The notes beneath the pieces are model-generated. The model was not told where the DNA came from, did no database searches, and was given only the letters and a program-made list of their open reading frames with translations. This document shows, piece after piece, positions 44,882-56,600 of a stretch of DNA of 64,000 nucleotides; the first letter of the stretch is position 1; each line of letters starts with the position of its first letter. The DNA is from Streptomyces sp. SJL17-4 (GTDB lineage: Bacteria > Actinomycetota > Actinomycetes > Streptomycetales > Streptomycetaceae): contig NZ_CP104578.1 of NCBI RefSeq assembly GCF_036826855.1, positions 5,119,501 to 5,183,500 on the forward strand, in the 5' to 3' direction. The translations under genes were made by a program, and so were the position numbers.

Positions 44882-45577
44882 ATGCTCACAGAACGGACGT
44901 TTCGATCAGTCCTGGCCGCCTCGGCGCTCGCCGTCGCCGCGCTCGTCACCACCGCCTGCTCGCCCGGGGCCGACAGTCCGGAATCCGGCGATGGCGCGGG
45001 CGGCAGGCCCGCCGCGCGGGGGACCGCCCTCGCCGCCGTGGAGACGCTCACGGTCAAGGGCCGCGCCCCGAAGACCGGTTACGAGCGGGAGAAGTTCGGA
45101 CGCGCCTGGGCGGACGTCGACGGCAACGGCTGCGGGACCCGGGACGACATACTCAAGCGCGACCTGACCGGCGTCCGGTTCACCGACGGCCGCTGCAAGA
45201 TCGCCTCCGGCACGCTCACCGACGACCCGTACACCGGGACCACCGTCCGCTTCGTCCGGGGGCGCAGCAAGGTCGACATCGACCATGTCGTCGCGCTCTC
45301 CGACGCCTGGCAGAAGGGGGCGGGGAAGTGGGACGGGGAGACCCGGCGCCGGTTCGCCAACGACCCGCTCAACCTGCTCGCCGTCGACGCCTCCACCAAC
45401 CGCCGCAAGTCCGACGGCGACGCGGCGACCTGGCTGCCGCCGAACAAGGCGTACCGCTGCACGTACGTGGCCCGGCAGATCGCCGTGAAGAAGAAGTACG
45501 GGGTGTGGGTGACGGGCGGCGAGCGGGACGCGATGAGGCGGGTCCTCACCACCTGCCCGCAGCAGAGGCTTCCGTAG
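44882..45577 (+). CDS. Lipoprotein HNH (DUF1524/GmrSD-type) nuclease
   Basis: The 231-residue product has a lipoprotein signal peptide (lipobox VTTAC, Cys near residue 26). The HNH domain follows: YEREKFGRAWADVDGNGCGTRDD, DIDHVVALSDAW (catalytic His pair region), FANDPLNLLAVDASTNRRKSD and the C-terminal Cys-containing AYRCTYV. Homologs are secreted nucleases that degrade external DNA. The gene is divergent from the EEP nuclease with 122 bp between the starts, so both exported nucleases may be controlled together. Confidence 0.92.
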   Translation: MLTERTFRSVLAASALAVAALVTTACSPGADSPESGDGAGGRPAARGTALAAVETLTVKGRAPKTGYEREKFGRAWADVDGNGCGTRDDILKRDLTGVRFTDGRCKIASGTLTDDPYTGTTVRFVRGRSKVDIDHVVALSDAWQKGAGKWDGETRRRFANDPLNLLAVDASTNRRKSDGDAATWLPPNKAYRCTYVARQIAVKKKYGVWVTGGERDAMRRVLTTCPQQRLP

Positions 45578-45637
45578 CGCTCGCCGCGGAGGAGAAATCC
45601 TGTTGGCGCGAGGGGAAATGATCTTTACTCTGCCCGC

Positions 45638-46384
45638 ATGGACCTGAACATATCGACCCTTGCCGAGCGCCCCGAACTGGAAGGGCCGATGTGGGGCATG
45701 CGCGACCTCTGGCCCGAGTTCATGATGTACGACCCGGTGGGCTGGGCGAACATCGGGCGGATCGTGCGTGAGCTGCCGGAGTACGTGCTCGTCGCCACCG
45801 ACGCCGAGGGCAAGGTCGTCGCCCGTGGCTTCAGCGTTCCCTTCCGCCTCGACGTCGACGGGCGCCGCGAGCTGCCCGCGCGGGGCTGGGACGAGGTGCT
45901 GCTCTGGGCGTTCTCCGACCTGAAGCACGGCCGCGAGGCCGACACCGTCAGCGCCATCGAGATCACGGTCGACACGAGCGCCCTGGGCCAGGGCATCTCG
46001 CACCGGATGCTGGCCGCCATGCGGGAGAACGCCGTGCGCCGTGGGTTCTCCGAGCTGGTCGCCCCGGTCCGCCCCAACGGCAAGCACCTGGAGGCCGCGG
46101 CCTCCATCCACGAGTACGCGTTCCGCACGCGGGAGGCCGACGGCCTGCCGCACGACGCCTGGCTGCGCGTCCACGTCCGCGCGGGCGGTGTCATCGAGGC
46201 GGTGGCCCCGGCCTCGATGACCGTCTCCGGTTCGGTCGAGCAGTGGCGCAAGTGGACCGGCCTCGCCTTCGACGCGGACGGCCCGGTCGAGGTCGAGGGC
46301 GCGCTCGTGCCCGTCCACTGCGAGGCCTCGCGCGGTTACGCGGTCTACGTCGAGCCCAATGTGTGGGTGCGGCACAGCCTCTGA
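45638..46384 (+). CDS. GNAT-like acetyltransferase domain protein
   Basis: The 248-residue product lacks the strict RxxGxG/A loop but shows a GNAT-like order: YVLVATDAEGKVVARGFSVP (beta4), then TVDTSALGQGISHRMLAAMRENAVRRGF as the cofactor helix, and a substrate half with WRKWTGLAF and YAVYVEPNVWVRHSL. The N terminus has MWGMRDLWPEFMMYDP. Proteins of this shape in Streptomyces are annotated as N-acetyltransferases of unknown substrate. A hairpin follows the stop. Confidence 0.7.
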   Translation: MDLNISTLAERPELEGPMWGMRDLWPEFMMYDPVGWANIGRIVRELPEYVLVATDAEGKVVARGFSVPFRLDVDGRRELPARGWDEVLLWAFSDLKHGREADTVSAIEITVDTSALGQGISHRMLAAMRENAVRRGFSELVAPVRPNGKHLEAAASIHEYAFRTREADGLPHDAWLRVHVRAGGVIEAVAPASMTVSGSVEQWRKWTGLAFDADGPVEVEGALVPVHCEASRGYAVYVEPNVWVRHSL

Positions 46385-46390
46385 CGCGTA

Positions 46391-46417
46391 CGGGGCCCCG
46401 CCGACGAGCGGGACCCC
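46391..46417 (+). terminator. Imperfect hairpin after the GNAT-like gene
   Basis: GGGGCCCCGC and GCGGGACCCC pair with one mismatch around a 6-nt loop. There is no T tract. Confidence 0.5.
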
Positions 46418-46519
46418 GGGGGTGATCTTCGGGGCGGGGGATGTACCGTACGGCGTCCCCTGTCGTACACCCGTGCGCCCCGCCCCCGGCGTGCGCCTCC
46501 GTGAGAGGTCCCGCGAATC

Positions 46520-46858
46520 GTGAACCAGGCCGTCCGCTTGGAGAAGGGCGCGGAGTCCCCGCGCCCCAAGGAGCTGCCGGGCCGGCGGGCCCGGATCGGG
46601 CTCGCGCTGGTGCCGCTGCTGAGTCTCGGTGTCCTCGGCTTCGTTCCCTCGCTCACGCTCGCCCTGCGGCGCGGGACGCGGAACGACTGGCTCGCGGCGC
46701 TGCTGTTCACGGCCGCGTCGGTCGGCTGGTGCTTCCAGATCGCGCTGACGCCCGAGGAGACCCACGGCGCGGCGTACCTCCTCGACGTGGTGCTGCTCGC
46801 GGCCACCACCCTGGGCGCGGCGGCGCACTGCCTCACCGTCAAGGAGGCCGGCCGGTGA
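46520..46858 (+). CDS. Small membrane protein
   Basis: The 112-residue product starts with GTG and has a charged N terminus. Three hydrophobic segments follow (about residues 27-48, 56-76 and 84-105). Its stop overlaps the start of the next gene (GTGA), so the two are translationally coupled. No family is recognised; position suggests a membrane partner of the BMP-like protein. Confidence 0.75.
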   Translation: MNQAVRLEKGAESPRPKELPGRRARIGLALVPLLSLGVLGFVPSLTLALRRGTRNDWLAALLFTAASVGWCFQIALTPEETHGAAYLLDVVLLAATTLGAAAHCLTVKEAGR

Positions 46859-47478
46859 AGACCCGTCGTGCCTGGCGCGTCACCGAGCGGGAGGCGGCCA
46901 AGAAGGAGGCGGCGGAGTCCGGGGCGGCCCGGGTTCCCGGGCTGCTCGCCGCGGGTGCGGGGGCGTTGCGCGGCCGGGTCGGCTGGGCCCTCGGCTCGGT
47001 CCTGGTCCTCGCCCTCGGTCTCGTCGGCGCCCGGATGTTCGCCGGGTCGGAGGGTCCGGGCACCCCGCCCGACACCCGGGCCCGTGCCTATCAGGACTAC
47101 GACGCCTGTCTGCTGACCGACGAGCGGGGCATCGTGACCGGCGCGCCGGCGGCTCCCGTCTGGGAGGGGATGCAGGCGGCGTCCCTGGACAAGCGCATCC
47201 GCGTGACGTTCGTACCGGTGATGGGGGAGAAGTCGGTGGCGAACGCCCGTCCGTTCCTCAACGGTCTGGTGCAGCGGGACTGCGAGATCGTCGTCGCCTC
47301 GGGCGCCCCGCAGGTGGCGGCCGCCGAGGCGGCGGTGGAAAAGAACCCGAAGGTCCGGTTCGTGACGGTCGGTGAGGCGGGCGGCGCGGCCCACGGCAAC
47401 CTGGTCCGGGTGGCGCCCGGGGCGTCCCTGAAGGACGACATCACGGCGACGGTGAAGCGCCTGGCCGGCGAGGGCTGA
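46855..47478 (+). CDS. Membrane-anchored BMP/Med-like substrate-binding domain protein
   Basis: The 207-residue product has a charged cytoplasmic N terminus, one membrane helix (about residues 43-62) and an external domain. That domain resembles the first lobe of BMP/Med-type periplasmic binding proteins: DYDACLLTDERGIV, APVWEGMQAAS, then QRDCEIVVASGAPQ and VRFVTVGE. BMP proteins bind nucleosides for ABC uptake, but only about half of the usual fold is present and no transporter genes are adjacent. It is coupled to the upstream membrane-protein gene (4-nt overlap) and precedes the Rhs gene by 166 bp. Confidence 0.75.
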   Translation: MKTRRAWRVTEREAAKKEAAESGAARVPGLLAAGAGALRGRVGWALGSVLVLALGLVGARMFAGSEGPGTPPDTRARAYQDYDACLLTDERGIVTGAPAAPVWEGMQAASLDKRIRVTFVPVMGEKSVANARPFLNGLVQRDCEIVVASGAPQVAAAEAAVEKNPKVRFVTVGEAGGAAHGNLVRVAPGASLKDDITATVKRLAGEG

Positions 47479-47644
47479 CGGGCCGGAGGGCGTCCTGTCC
47501 GGGTGTCCGGGGCGGAGTTGTCCGGAAGGGTTCCCTCCGTCGAGTAAAGCGAGAGTAAAGTTCGGCACCCTGGTGTGAACTGGTGATCTGTCATCGGGCA
47601 GGCTCGCGAAGCTTTGTAAGCATCGCGTTAGTAAAGGCTGGCCC

Positions 47645-50600
47645 ATGCGTATACGCCGGGTCCGTAGCCCTCGCCTGTTCCCACCGGGTCGCACCGGCAG
47701 ACGCAGGCTGAGGGCTACGGCTCTTTCCGTACTCATCTCACTGTTCCTCATGATCACCACCGAGTCGGCGCTCGCCGCGGGCGTCACGCTCGAACCGGTG
47801 AAGATGCCCAAGCTCTCCCTCTCGGGGCTGTGGAAGTGGGTGAGCGAGAACCCTCTCGACACCCCTGACCAGCAGGGCGGCACGGCCCGTGGCAAGAGCC
47901 ACGCGGCCTCCTCCGACGCCACGAGCCTCGAAGGCAAGGCCGGGCGCAAGCCCGGCAAGGGCAAGGGCGAACTCCCGCTGTTCGAGCGGGAGACCGACGA
48001 CCCCGCCGAGACCCGCACCGGCAAGGCGCCGGGCAACGCCAAGAGCTTCGACGCGCGCACCAGCAAGCGCGACGCGAAGAAGTCCACGGCCACCTCGGAC
48101 CACTACGTCAACGCCGACGGCTCCACCACCGTCCGCCACTACCCCGGCCGCACGAACTTCAAGGCCGCGGACGGCACGTGGAAGGCCATCGACACGAGCC
48201 TGACCGAGGACAAGGACGGACGTCTCCAGCAGACGGCCAACTCCCTCGACGTCGAGTTCGCGCCGACCGCCGCCGACAAGGCCCTCGCCTCCGTCGACTT
48301 CGGCAAGGGCCGCTCCCTCGCCTACGCCCTGCGGGACGCGGCGAAGACCGAGCCCACCGTCGACGCCGACGGCACCCTCACGTACGCCGGGGTCCTCCCC
48401 GAGACCGACGTGCAGCTCGTGCCGCTCGCCGAGGGCTTCAAGGAGAACATCGTCCTGCGCTCCCCGCGGGCCGAGAACTCCTGGGTCTTCCCGCTCGACC
48501 TCAAGGGCCTCACCCCCCGCGTCGCCGCCGACGGCGACGTGGAGTTCACCGACGCCGACGGCAAGGTCACCGCGACCATCCCGCACGCGTACATGGAGGA
48601 CTCCAAGGTCGACCCGCGCTCCGGCGACCGCGCCCAGTCCCGGGCCGTCACCTACGAGCTGACGACCGTCGACGGCAAGGCCGACGGGCAGCCCGCCCTG
48701 CGGATGACCGCCGACCGCGCCTGGCTCGACGACCCCGCGCGCGTCTACCCGGTGACCGTCGACCCGACCGTGACCGCGTCGAACTCGACGTACACGCAGA
48801 ACACCATCGGCGGGGACCACTCCACCGAGACCCAGATCAAGGTCGGCTCGTACGACTCGGGCACCAACAAGACGAACTCGTTCCTCCAGTTCAACTCCCT
48901 CGGCACCACGCTCGCGGGGCAGCGGGTCACCGCCGCCACCCTGAACGTGTACGCCCTGTGGTCCTCGACCTGCGCGGCCCAGTCGTTCTCGGTGCACCCG
49001 ATCACGCAGTCGTGGACGCCGTCCGCCGTCACGGCGTACCCCGGCCCGTCCTTCGGCGCCGCGATCGGCACCGCCACCCCGGCGCCCGGAGCCTCCTGCT
49101 CCAACAGCTCCGGCTCGGCGAGCGTCGGTGTGCGCATGCCGGTCTCGCTCAACACGACGTGGTTCAACAATGTCGCCGGCGGGGCCGCGAACTACGGTCT
49201 GGCGCTCACCGCGCCGACCAACGACATGCTCCACTGGAAGAAGTTCCACTCGGACAACTCGGCGACCGCCGGCTTCCGTCCGGCCCTGGACCTGACCTAC
49301 ACGCCGAACACGGCGCCGCAGATCAACGCCCAGTACCCGCCGGCCAACTTCCAGGCCAACACCCTCCAGCCGGAGCTGCTCGTCTACGCGAGCGACGCCG
49401 ACAAGGGACCCAACCCCCTGTCGTACACCTTCGAGGTCTACGACGGCGACGCCACCGGCACCCCCACCCTGGTGGCCACGTCCGGCGCGATCACCAAGGG
49501 CAGCTGGAAGGTTCCCGCCGGCAAACTGAAGTGGTCGAAGAACTACGACTGGTACGCGGAGGCCAGCGACGGCACCTCGGCCGTCGTGGAGGGCAGCCGC
49601 TTCACCACGGCCGTGCCGCAGCCGCCGGTCACCTCGGGCCTGTCGATGAACACCGATGGTCACGAGTTCGACCCCTCGGACGGCAACTACACCACCGAGG
49701 ACACCGACGCCGACGTGCCGGTGATCGGCCCGTCGCTGGAGATCGAGCGCTCCTACAACAGCCTCGACCCCCGCGTCGACTCCGCCTTCGGCGCCGGCTG
49801 GTCGACGATCGTCGACATGAAGGCCGTCGAGGTCAAGGACGGCACCGGCGCCCTCACCAGCGTGATCATCACCTACCCGGGTGGTGAGCAGGTCGCCTTC
49901 GGCCGCAACTCGGACGGCACCTTCGTGCCCCCGCTGGGCCGCTACGCGCGCCTCGCGGCCGTCACCGGCGGCTACGCGCTGACGGACAAGGACTTCACGG
50001 AGTACGCCTTCACCCAGGCGACCGCGAAGGCCGGCACCTACGCGCTGAAGAGCATCAAGGACTACGCGGGCCGCACCGAGACCTTCACGTACGACGCCAA
50101 CAAGCGCCTCACGAAGATCACGAACGAGGTCTCCAAGCGGAACCTGGGCCTGACCTGGTACCAGCCGGCCTCGGCCACCGCCTGGCACGTCCAGACCGTC
50201 TACACCGACCAGGCCACGGCCGGGGACGCGAACTCGGTCCAGACCTGGCAGTACACCCACACCGGTGACCAGCTCACCAAGGTGTGCCCGCCGGCCGACT
50301 GGTCCAAGTGCACGACGTACACCTACGCCACCGGCAACCACTACCGCACCACGGTCCTCGACGCCGACCCGTTCGCCTACTGGCGGCTCGGCGAGACGTC
50401 GGGCACGGTCGCGAAGGACGCCCTCGACGCGAACCAGGGCCAGTACAACGGCACGTACAAGAACGTGACGCTGGGCGGGACGGGTCCCCTCGCGGGCTCC
50501 ACCCAGAAGGCGGCCACCTTCAACGGCACCACCTCGTACGTCGAGATGCCGGCCGCGCCGGGCGCCACGCCCTCGTACACCTCCGTCTCGCTGTGGTTCA

Positions 50601-53600
50601 AGACGAGCACCGCCGGAGGCGTGCTCTTCTACTACGGCGACAAGCCCCTCAGCGACCCCGACCCGGTGGCCAACACCACGAAGAACACCCCCGCGGTGTA
50701 CGTGGGCACCGACGGCAAGCTGCGCGGCTGCCTGGCGATGTCGCCGGGCTGCATGACGACGATCACGTCCACCCCGGTCGTCACCGACGGCCAGTGGCAC
50801 AACGCCGTCCTGACCGGTGTCGCCAACAGCCAGACCCTGTACCTCGACGGTGCGGCGGTCGGCTCGCTCAGCGGCACCATCAACGACTGGGTGCAGCCGT
50901 ACATCTCCCTCGGCGCCGGTGTGAACACCATGGGCTGGCCGGCGATGAACCCGAACGACAAGCTCGGGCACTTCAACGGCCAGATGGCCGAGGTCGCGAT
51001 CTTCTCCGAGCCGCTCTCGGCCGGCGTGATCAAGACGCAGTACGACTCCGCCACCCGGTCGGCCGGTCTGCTCCAGAAGATCACCACGCCCGGCCTGAAG
51101 ACCCAGGCGTCGGTCGTCTACGACACCACCGACGACCGCGTCCTCCAGGCCACCGACGGCAACGGCGGCACCTGGAAGCTCAACCCGCCGACCATCACCG
51201 GCTCGTCCCAGGTCTACCGCTCCGCCGTCATGGGCTCCGCCCCGGCCGGCTACTGGCGCCTGGACGACACCCAGGGCGCGGCGCAGGCCGCGAACCAGGT
51301 GAACACCGGCTTCGGTACGTACAACAACGTCATCCAGGGCGTCGAGGGCCCCTTCGGGCCGGGTGACGCGAGCGCGGCGACCTTCGACGGGTCCACCTCC
51401 TTCCTGGAGATCCCCTTCGGCCCGCTGCACGCCAAGCCGGACCGGTCCGTGGAGCTGTGGTTCAAGACCGCCGAGCCCGGCGTGATCATGAGCGACCAGA
51501 GCCTTCCGCTCGACAACGCCGGTGGGGCCGCGGGAACCTACAGCGACCTGCTGTACGTCGGCGCCGACGGCAAGCTGCACGGTCACTGGTGGACCAGCGC
51601 CTGCAACGCCACCTCGACGCTCGGCTCGACGGGCACCGTCACCGACGACAAGTGGCACCACGCGGTGCTGGCCTCGGCCGGGACCACGCAGTCGCTCTAC
51701 CTGGACGGCGTCAAGCAGGGCAGCTGCGCCGCGGCCACGAACGACCAGAGCAACACCCGGACGTTCATCGGCGGCGGCTTCGGCAAGGGCTGGTACAGCT
51801 CGCCGGGTGACGTCAGCCGTTTCACCGGTTCCATCGCCGAGGTCGCGGTCCACTCCAAGGGCCTGACCGACGCGGACGTGGCGACCCACTGGTCGGCCTA
51901 CAAGGCGTCCTCCGGCATCGCCCCCGTCAAGACGGTCAAGCTGACCGACCCGACGGAGAAGACCCTCACCTACGTGTACGACGCCGAGATGGGCAACCGC
52001 CTGCTCGCCGCGATCGACACCGAGGGCGACCGCACCACCTACGGGTACGACACCGGCGGCTTCCTGCACACCATCACGGACGCCAACGGCAACCGCTCGA
52101 TCACCGGTCACGACGTGCGCGGCAACGCGGTCTCCCAGACCACCTGCCAGAACACGACCGCGAACAAGTGCTCGACGGAGTACTACACCTTCTACCCGGA
52201 CTCGACCACGGCCTTCCCGCCGATGGACCTGCGCAACGACCTGCTCCTCACGGAGCGGGACGGGCGCTCGACCGGGCCGACGGACAACGCCTACCTCACG
52301 AGCTACTCCTACGACGCGGGCGGCAACCTGCTGTCGGTGACCACGCCCCCCGTGGCCGGTCACCCGAACGGCCGGACGGCCTCGACCACGTACACCACCG
52401 CCACCACCCCGGCGGCGGAGGGCGGTACGGCGGTCACGCCGGCGGGTCTCGTGTCGCAGGTCACCACTCCGGGCGGCCGGAAGACCACGTACACCTACTT
52501 CGCCAACGGCGACCTGGCGAAGATCACCGACGCCAACGGTGCCTCGGTGGAGTACACGTACGACAAGCTGGGCCGCGAGATCTCCAAGAAGGAGGTCTCG
52601 GACGCGAACCCGGCCGGTCTGGTCACGTCGCAGACGTACGACAAGAACGACCAGGTCCTCACCGAGACGACCCCGGCCGTCACCAACCGGGTCACCGGCG
52701 CCAAGCACCAGGCGAGGACGACCACGGGGTACGACCCCGACGGCAACATCCTGTCGCAGACGGTCCAGGACCTCACCGGCGGTGACACGGCGCGCGTCAC
52801 GTCGATGACGTACAACGCCAACAACCTGTTGGCGACCAGGACGGACCCGGGCGGCGACACCACGTCGTTCGAGTACGACGCCTACGGCAACAAGGTGAAG
52901 GAGACGGACCCCGCGGGGACCGTCAACACCTACACCTTCGACGGCGAGCAGCGTCCGCTCACCACCAGCCTGCTCGGCTACACCGGCGACCCGTACAACC
53001 CGACGGCTCCGACGACGCTCGTCCAGGAGTCCCGGGCCTACGACCCGGCCGGCCGCCTCGCGTCGATCACCGACTCGCTCGGCTGGCAGACGGCGTACAC
53101 CTACACCGACGACGGCCTGTCGGCCTCCGTGGTCCGCAAGGACCCGCAGACCGGCAAGTCCTTCACGGAGCAGGCGAACACCTACGACGCCGCCGGCAAC
53201 CTGATCGAGCAGGTCACCAACGACGGGCAGACCCGCACCACCTTCACGGTGGACGCGGCCGACCGTACGGTCTCCGAGATCCTCGACCCCAACGGGCTCG
53301 CCAGGACCACGCAGACCAGCTACGACCCGGACGACAACGTGGTGTCGGAGACGGACCGCGACCCGGCGACGGGTGACGTGTCCACCACGGACACCCGGTA
53401 CGACGCCCTGGGCAACATCACCGGAACCACCACGCACGACGGCACCACGGCCCCGGTGGCCCGCTACAAGCTGGACGAGACGACGGGCTTCGGTCTGGCG
53501 GACTCGTCCGGCGCGAACAACACCGGTACCCACGGCACCGGGATGCACTGGAACACCGACCGGGGCGGCAGCGCCGTCTTCGACGGTGACGTCAACTCCT

Positions 53601-56600
53601 GGGCGCAGGCCTCCGGCCCGGCCGTGAACACGGCCGGCAGCTTCACGGTCTCCGCGTGGGCCAAGCTGTCCGACCTGACGACGGGCCGCACGGTCCTCTC
53701 GCAGGACGCCGGCAGCGTGTACGGCTTCGTGCTGTACTACGCGGCCAACACCGGCTGGGCGTTCGCCCGTCCGCGGACGGACGCACTGCCCCTCGCCTAC
53801 GACCGGGCGGTCTCCGCCCCGTCCGCGGCGGTCGCCGGAGCCTGGACCCACCTGGTCGGCATGTACGACGCCCAGGCGTCCAAGCTGCGTCTGTACGTCA
53901 ACGGCACGCTCGCCCAGGAAGTCGCGGTCTCGGGCAACTGGGAGGCGACCGGTCCGTTCCAGATCGGCCGTCACAAGATGGGCGCCGGGAACTACGACTA
54001 CGAGTTCAAGGGCGGTATCGACGACGTCCAGGTCTACAGCGAGGCGCTGACCGCGGCGCAGGTCACCGCCGTCAAGGGCGGCACCCTGCCGGCCGCGGGC
54101 AGCACGGTCCGCTCGACCACGTGGAAGCTGGACCAGCGCGGTCTGCCGGTGTCCCAGACGGACACCGCGGGCAACGTCACGGACTACGGCTACGACGAGC
54201 TCGGCCAGCAGACCTCGGTCACCGAGCCGGCCGTCATGGCGGAGCAGAACGGCGGGACCCCGGTCTCGGTCCGGCCCGTCACGATGACCGGGTACAACAC
54301 CTTCGGCGAGGCTACGGAGTCCTCGGACCCGCTCGGCAACGTGGTGACGACGGCGTACGACGCGGAGGGCCAGGAACTGTCGACGACGGCTCCTGATTAC
54401 CTCGCGCCGGGTGCGTCGGCCCCGATCCGCGCCACCTCGTACAACGAGTACAACAAGCTCGGCCAGGTGACGGCGGAGGTCGACTCGCTCGGCAACCGCA
54501 CCACCTACACGTACACGCAGCTGGGCGACCTGGCCTCGGTCACCGAGCCGGGCGGCGGTACGACGAAGTACACGTACTCCACCAACGGCGACCAGCTGTC
54601 GGCCACCCGGCCGAACGGCGCCCGCCAGGAGATGACGTACGACTACCTGGGCCGCGAGCTGACCAGCACGGACATCGTGCGCCAGCCCACGCAGCGGGCC
54701 TACACGGCGATCAACGAGTACAACGCGCCGGGCGGCGAGCTGTCCCGGATCGTGTCGCCGCAGGGCGTCACGGAGTCGTACAAGTACAACGCCGAGGGCG
54801 AGGTCACCGAGGTGACCGACAGCGCGGGCAAGGTCTCGCGCTTCACGTACGACATGGACGGGCAGCCGCTCACCGCCACCGAGCCCGACGGAACCAGCAC
54901 CCGCAACACGTACGACGGCTTCGGCCAGCTGGTGAGGACGGACGACCTGGACGAGACGGGTGCCGTGCTGCGTACGGCGAGCACCGGTTACGACCGGGGC
55001 GGCAACATGGTCTCGGCGACCGACCACCGTGGTCACACGAAGACCTTCACGTACGACTCCTCGGGTCTGATCACGAAGGTCGTCGAGCCGGTCTCCGCGA
55101 CCGAGTCGATCACCACGACCTACGGGTACGACGCGGCGGGCAACCAGACCCGGTTCACCGACGGGCGGGGCAACCCGTTCCTGACGACGTACAACACGTG
55201 GGGTCTGCCGGAGTCGCAGATCGAGCCGTCGACGCCGACCCATCCGAACCTCGCGGACCGGACCTTCACGGCCGTCTACGACGGTGGGGGCCGGATCAAG
55301 GAGTCCCGTTCTCCCGGTGGGGTGAACATCTCCTTCGAGTACGACGCGAAGAGCCGACTGGTCCGCCAGTCGGGTACGGGTGCGGAGGCCGTCACGGCCG
55401 ACCACACGTACGACTACGACGCCGACGACCGCATCACGGCCGTCGCCGGGCTCGGTGAGGAGAAGAACACCTTCTCCTACGACGACCGGGGTCTGCTCCT
55501 GACGGCGAACGGGCCCTCGGGCTCCTCGTCCTTCGCGTACGACGGCGACGGCGGGATGACCTCCCGCACCGACGCCTCGGGCACGTCGACCTTCGGCTAC
55601 GACACCGCCGGCCGCCTGAAGACGGCCAACGACGGGGTCACCGGTTCGACGGCGACGTACGGCTACGACGTCAACAGCAACGTGACGTCGATCGACTACG
55701 GCACGGGCAAGGCGAAGCGCGCCTTCGGCTACGACAAGCTGGAGCGCCCGACCACCGACACCCTGACCTCGCCCACCGGCAAGACGCTCGCGTCCTTCAC
55801 ATACGGGTGGGACGCGAACGACAACCTGACGTCGAAGACGACGACGGGGCTCGCCGGTTCGTCGGCCAACACGTACACGTACGACTGGGCCGACCGCGTC
55901 ATGTCCTGGAACAACGGGACGACGAACGAGGTCTACGGCTACGACGCGTCCGGCAACCGGACCCGGGTGGGTGGCGACACCTACACCTACGACGCCCGGA
56001 ACCGGCTCACGTCGGACGGCCACAGCGCCTACACCTACACCGCGCGCGGCACGCTCAGCTCGGTGACGGACGAGGCCAGCCGGGTGACGACCATGAAGGT
56101 GGACGCCTTCAACCGCGTCATCCAGGAAGGAAACCGCACCTACACCTACGACGGTCTCGACCGCGTCCTGAACGCCAAGGACGAGACGGGCAGCGCGCTC
56201 TACTCGTTCCAGTACAGCGGCGACGGCAACGACGTGGCCTCCGACGGTCTGGCGAGCTACAGCCGGGACGCCGGGGGCGCCGTGATCGGTGTGAAGACCG
56301 CTGTCAGCTCCGTGCTGGCCCTGACGGACCTGCACACGGACGTGGTGGCGCAGTTCACCACCACGGGCGAGGCGCTGACCGGCTCGACGACCTACTCGCC
56401 GTTCGGCAAGGTCGTCCAGTCCGCGTCGATGCTCGGTTCGCTGGGCTACCAGTCCGGCTGGACCGACCCGGAGACGGCCAAGGTCAACATGGCCGCGCGC
56501 TGGTACTCGCCGGAGACCGGCCAGTTCAACAGCCGTGACACCGTCGCCCTCAGCGGGATCCCGAACTCGATCTCGGCGAACCGGTACGCGTACGCGGACG

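Noticed and set aside
46855..47478. Complete nucleoside ABC importer locus
   Set aside because: Only one lobe-like BMP segment on a membrane anchor is present, without ATPase or permease genes.
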